Origin: Pseudomonas sp. Au-Pse12
GTDB lineage: Bacteria; Pseudomonadota; Gammaproteobacteria; Pseudomonadales; Pseudomonadaceae
DNA: 64,000 nucleotides
Assembly (NCBI RefSeq): GCF_021341665.1
Contig: NZ_JAJTTH010000014.1
Coordinates: 82,961-146,960, forward strand
Reading direction: 5' to 3'
Part shown: one piece after another, positions 60,956 to 64,000 of the stretch
Numbering within the stretch: the first letter of the stretch is position 1
Layout of the letters: every line of letters begins with the position of its first letter
Notes under the pieces: generated by a model
The model's database searches: none
The model's input: only the letters and a program-made list of their open reading frames with translations
Told to the model about the DNA's origin: nothing
Made by a program: the position numbers and the translations under genes

Positions 60956-61662
60956 ACCTGGATGACCTGCTGAACCTGTTCCTCAACCAGGAGCTGCTGG
61001 AGCGCTACGGCCCGCGCTTTATCGACGGCCTGCTGGTGACCGCCAAGCTGGTGGCGATTTCCTTCAGCCTGGGCGCCGTGCTCGGCCTGCTGATCGCCCT
61101 CGGGCGGCTGTCCAGCAATCGTTTTCTGCGGCGCTTCACCGGGGCCTACGTGTACTTCTTCCGCGGCTCGCCGCTGCTGGCCCAGCTGTTCATGCTGTAT
61201 TACGGCCTGGGCTCGTTCAAAGGCTTCTGGCAGGACGTGGGCCTGTGGTGGTTCTTCCGCGACGCCTGGTTCTGCACCCTGCTGGCCTTCACCCTGAACA
61301 CCGCCGCCTACCAGGCGGAGATCCTGCGCGGCAGCCTGCTGGCCGTAGCCCAGGGGCAGCGCGAAGCCTGCAAGGCCCTGAGCCTGTCGCGCTGGACCGC
61401 GTTTCGCAAAGTGATACTGCCGCAGTCGCTGCTGATCGCCATCGGGCCTCTGGGCAACGAGCTGATTTTGATGATCAAGGCCAGCGCCATCGCCTCCCTG
61501 GTGACCATTTACGACCTGATGGGGGTGACCAAGCTGGCCTTCTCCCGCAGCTTCGATTTCCAGATCTACCTGTGGGCCGCGGTGCTCTACCTGCTGATCG
61601 TCGAAGTGGTACGACGCAGCCTCAAATACCTGGAAGGCCGCCTGGGCCGGCACCTGAACTGA
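60952..61662 (+). CDS. Polar amino-acid ABC transporter permease 2
   Basis: 236 aa, HisM/HisQ family, the second half of the heterodimeric channel. The EAA loop reads EACKALSLSRWTAFRKVILPQ (about 143-163). FFRGSPLLAQLFMLYYGLG is the typical segment after the second helix. Translation is coupled to permease 1 by ATGA. amaD starts 46 bp downstream. Confidence 0.93.
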   Translation: MNLDDLLNLFLNQELLERYGPRFIDGLLVTAKLVAISFSLGAVLGLLIALGRLSSNRFLRRFTGAYVYFFRGSPLLAQLFMLYYGLGSFKGFWQDVGLWWFFRDAWFCTLLAFTLNTAAYQAEILRGSLLAVAQGQREACKALSLSRWTAFRKVILPQSLLIAIGPLGNELILMIKASAIASLVTIYDLMGVTKLAFSRSFDFQIYLWAAVLYLLIVEVVRRSLKYLEGRLGRHLN

Positions 61663-61708
61663 ACCCTTTAGCGGGCCGCCGCGCGGCCCCTGTCATAAGG
61701 ACTGAAAC

Positions 61709-62950
61709 ATGCATTGCCAAACCCTCGTTCTGGGCGCCGGGATCGTCGGCGTCAGCAGCGCCCTGCACCTGCAGGCCCGCGGCCGCCAAGTAGTGCTGCT
61801 GGACCGCCAGCCTCCGGGCAACGGCACCAGCCACGGCAACGCCGGGCTGATCGAACGCGCCAGCGTGATTCCCTACGCCTTCCCCCGGGAAGTGACCAAG
61901 CTGGTGCGCTACGGCCTCAACCAGCAATCGGACGTGCGCTACAGCCTGCGCCACCTGCCCAAGGCCGGCCCCTGGCTGCTGCAATACTGGCGTCACTCCT
62001 CGCCCAAGGGCCTGGCCGCTGCCACCCGCGCCATGCTGCCGCTGATCGAACGCTGCGTCACCGAACACCTGGCCCTGGCCCGCCCGGCCAACATGCTGGA
62101 GCTGATCGCCGACGGCGGCTGGCTCGAAGCCTTCAACGACCAGGAGGCCTTCGACTTCGCCCAGCGCGCCGCCGCCGACCTGCGGGACTACGAACTCAAC
62201 TACCGGGTACTGGACCGCACCGAACTCTTGGCCCTGGAACCCGGCCTGCACCCCGACATAGTGGGCGGCTTGCACTGGCTCGACCCCAAGACCGTGAGCG
62301 ACCCCGGCGGCCTGACCCGCGGCTACGCCGAACTGTTCAAGCAGCGCGGCGGCCAATTCGTCATCGGTGATGCCCTGACCCTGACCCAGATCGAAGGCGG
62401 CTGGCAGGTGCAAAGCGAACTCGGCCCGATCAGCGCCCAGGAAGTGGTGGTGGCCCTGGGCCCGCAAGCCAGCGGCATCTTCGAGCCCCTGGGCTACCGC
62501 ATTCCCCTGGCGATCAAGCGCGGCTACCACATGCACTACGCCGCCGTGCCCGGCACCCGCCTGCAGCACCCGATCCTCGACCCGGTGGGTGGCTACGTCC
62601 TGGCACCGATGGTGGGCGGCATCCGCCTGACCACCGGCATCGAATTCGCCGACCCGGACGAGCCGATCAACGAAATCCAACTGCGCCGCTGCGAAGCCCT
62701 GGCCCGAAACTTCTACCCTCTGGGCGAACGCCTCGACGCCGAACCCTGGCTGGGCCGCCGCCCGTGCCTGCCGGACATGTGCCCAGTGATCGGCCCCGCC
62801 CCGCGCCACCCCGGCCTGTGGTTCAACTTCGGCCACGCCCACCACGGCCTGACCCTGGGCCCGGTGAGCGGCCAACTGCTGGCGCAGATGGTCACCGGCG
62901 AAACCCCGTTTACCGACCCCACCCCTTACCGCGCCGAGCGCTTCAACTGA
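61709..62950 (+). CDS. amaD: FAD-dependent D-amino-acid oxidase/dehydrogenase (AmaD-like)
   Basis: 413 aa, DAO family. The N-terminal FAD motif LVLGAGIVGVSSALHLQ (GAGIVG) is followed by the ribose-binding acidic residue in VVLLDRQ, then GTSHGNAGLIE. C-terminal parts include GGIRLTTGIEFADPDEP and GLWFNFGHAHHGLTLGPVSG, typical of DadA-like enzymes. With DpkA it would turn D-lysine into piperideine-2-carboxylate and then L-pipecolate. In P. putida the homologue beside dpkA is AmaD. Substrate assignment rests on context. AAGGACTG precedes the ATG. Confidence 0.82.
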   Translation: MHCQTLVLGAGIVGVSSALHLQARGRQVVLLDRQPPGNGTSHGNAGLIERASVIPYAFPREVTKLVRYGLNQQSDVRYSLRHLPKAGPWLLQYWRHSSPKGLAAATRAMLPLIERCVTEHLALARPANMLELIADGGWLEAFNDQEAFDFAQRAAADLRDYELNYRVLDRTELLALEPGLHPDIVGGLHWLDPKTVSDPGGLTRGYAELFKQRGGQFVIGDALTLTQIEGGWQVQSELGPISAQEVVVALGPQASGIFEPLGYRIPLAIKRGYHMHYAAVPGTRLQHPILDPVGGYVLAPMVGGIRLTTGIEFADPDEPINEIQLRRCEALARNFYPLGERLDAEPWLGRRPCLPDMCPVIGPAPRHPGLWFNFGHAHHGLTLGPVSGQLLAQMVTGETPFTDPTPYRAERFN

Positions 62951-62966
62951 CCGACGGAGAACCGCC

Positions 62967-63767
62967 ATGCAGACCCAGACCGCCCCGCTTCCCGCCGCCT
63001 CCCAAGCGCCCGCCCAGCCCGTTGCCGACCCGCGTGAAGTGGTGATCGATATTGCCGGGCTGAACAAGTTCTACGGCGCCTTCCACGTATTGCACGACAT
63101 CGACCTCAAGGTGCGCCAGGGCGAACGCATCGTCCTCTGCGGGCCTTCCGGCTCCGGCAAATCAACCCTGATCCGCTGCATCAACCGCCTGGAGATTGCC
63201 GAAAAAGGCCAGATCCTGGTGGACCGCACCGACCTCTCGCAAAACACCCGCGAAGCCGCCCAGGTACGCAGCCAAGTGGGCATGGTGTTCCAGCACTTCA
63301 ACCTGTTCCCGCACATGAGCGTGCTGGACAACTGCACCCTGGCACCGATGACCGTGCGCGGGTTGTCGCGGAAAAAGGCTGAAGAACTGGCGCGGGGGTT
63401 TCTGGCCAAGGTGGGGATTGAGAACCAGGCGGATAAGTACCCGAGCCAGCTTTCCGGCGGGCAGCAACAGCGCGTGGCGATTGCCCGGGCGTTGTGCATG
63501 GAGCCGAAGATCATGTTGTTTGATGAACCGACTTCGGCGCTGGACCCGGAGATGGTCAGTGAGGTGCTGGATGTGATGGTGAAGTTGGCGGGGAGTGGGA
63601 TGACCATGTTGTGCGTGACCCATGAGATGGGGTTTGCACGGCAGGTGGCGGAGCGGGTGCTGTTTTTGGATGGGGGGCGCATCGTTGAAGACGCGCCGCC
63701 GGAGGAGTTTTTTGGGGCGCCCAAGAGCCCGAGGGCTAAGGCGTTTCTTGCGCAGATTGTGCATTGA
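62967..63767 (+). CDS. Polar amino-acid ABC transporter ATPase
   Basis: 266 aa, GlnQ/HisP type. Walker A GPSGSGKST, signature LSGGQQQRVAIARAL, Walker B IMLFDEPTSALDPEM and H-loop CVTHEMGFAR are intact. A Pro/Ala-rich ~30-residue N-terminal extension precedes the usual start of the domain. It is separated from its permeases by amaD, as in P. putida. The last third uses more T and AT-ending codons than the first part. Confidence 0.95.
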   Translation: MQTQTAPLPAASQAPAQPVADPREVVIDIAGLNKFYGAFHVLHDIDLKVRQGERIVLCGPSGSGKSTLIRCINRLEIAEKGQILVDRTDLSQNTREAAQVRSQVGMVFQHFNLFPHMSVLDNCTLAPMTVRGLSRKKAEELARGFLAKVGIENQADKYPSQLSGGQQQRVAIARALCMEPKIMLFDEPTSALDPEMVSEVLDVMVKLAGSGMTMLCVTHEMGFARQVAERVLFLDGGRIVEDAPPEEFFGAPKSPRAKAFLAQIVH

Positions 63768-64000
63768 GATGGGTGGGCAAATTCGTTGCTGCGGGGTGGC
63801 GGCGTACTGCAACGAGTCTGGTTGGAAGGCCACAGTGAGCAAGGGGCTCGGCGAGCTTACTGTGGAGAGGGAGCTTGCTCCCGCTCGGGCGCGTAGCGGT
63901 CGTAAAACCTGAAGTTGCGGTCTTTTTGGTGTACATATCCATTGCTGCGGTAACGGCGGCTTATGGTTCCGCTCTTACAGCGGGTCACTTGAGATGGAGC
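63768..64000. other. Right-end intergenic region with a REP sequence
   Basis: No gene is supported. A REP variant GTGGAGAGGGAGCTTGCTCC begins at 63862, followed by GCGCGTAGCGGTCGTAAAAC-type sequence common after Pseudomonas REPs. The inverse partner was not found before the window ends. Confidence 0.6.

Overview
The window is high-GC Gram-negative chromosomal DNA and almost certainly comes from a fluorescent Pseudomonas of the P. fluorescens/protegens/chlororaphis type. The evidence is the HSI-II-type T6SS gene order, the ped/exa alcohol oxidation cluster, REP elements with the core GTGGCGAGGGAGCTTGCTCC, and the dpkA/amaD D-lysine block. No rRNA, tRNA, insertion sequence, CRISPR or replication origin was seen. 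Functions are read from sequence and family knowledge; no database search was run.

Region 1 (1-20057, minus strand) is a type VI secretion system. In transcription order it reads tssA, tssB, tssC, tssE, [PAAR-TTR, DUF6402-like protein, small membrane protein], tssF, tssG, clpV, a sigma-54 activator (sfa), a 46-aa lipoprotein (orfX type), fha, tssJ, tssK, tssL and tssM (cut by the left edge). Apart from the bracketed cargo this matches P. aeruginosa HSI-II. The cargo after the PAAR gene is visibly AT-richer and looks like an acquired effector/immunity pair. No hcp or vgrG is present in the window.

Region 2 (20327-27384) holds two small unknown genes, an ABC exporter with a CrtC/AttH-type lipocalin lipoprotein, a YniB-like membrane protein and a VanW-family protein.

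Region 3 (27549-57095) is a complete periplasmic PQQ-dependent alcohol oxidation locus. It has two quinoprotein alcohol dehydrogenases: a lanthanide-type PedH with Asp323/Asp325 and a calcium-type PedE/ExaA with Ser at the diagnostic site. Around them lie cytochrome c550 (pedF), an aldehyde dehydrogenase (pedI/exaC), a SoxYZ-like carrier with its metallohydrolase, a substrate-binding-like protein, an ABC system with beta-propeller and CxxCW proteins, ercA/ercS, and the regulators pedS2/pedR2 and erbR (agmR). pqqA and pqqB are present but pqqC, D and E are not, so PQQ synthesis must be completed elsewhere. A hipBA toxin-antitoxin pair sits inside the locus, and nosP-nahK (nitric oxide sensing) and a porin close it. 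Several transcription units share a promoter box followed at a fixed distance by a -10 element, which points to one regulon.

Region 4 (57320-63767) is a D-lysine/D-amino-acid module: dpkA, divergent from an RpiR regulator, a polar amino-acid ABC transporter and a FAD-dependent D-amino-acid oxidase (amaD).

Intergenic DNA in region 3 is rich in repeats: CAAGCTG heptads, REPINs, and two families of paired 136-190 bp elements. Some of these form the 3' ends of genes.
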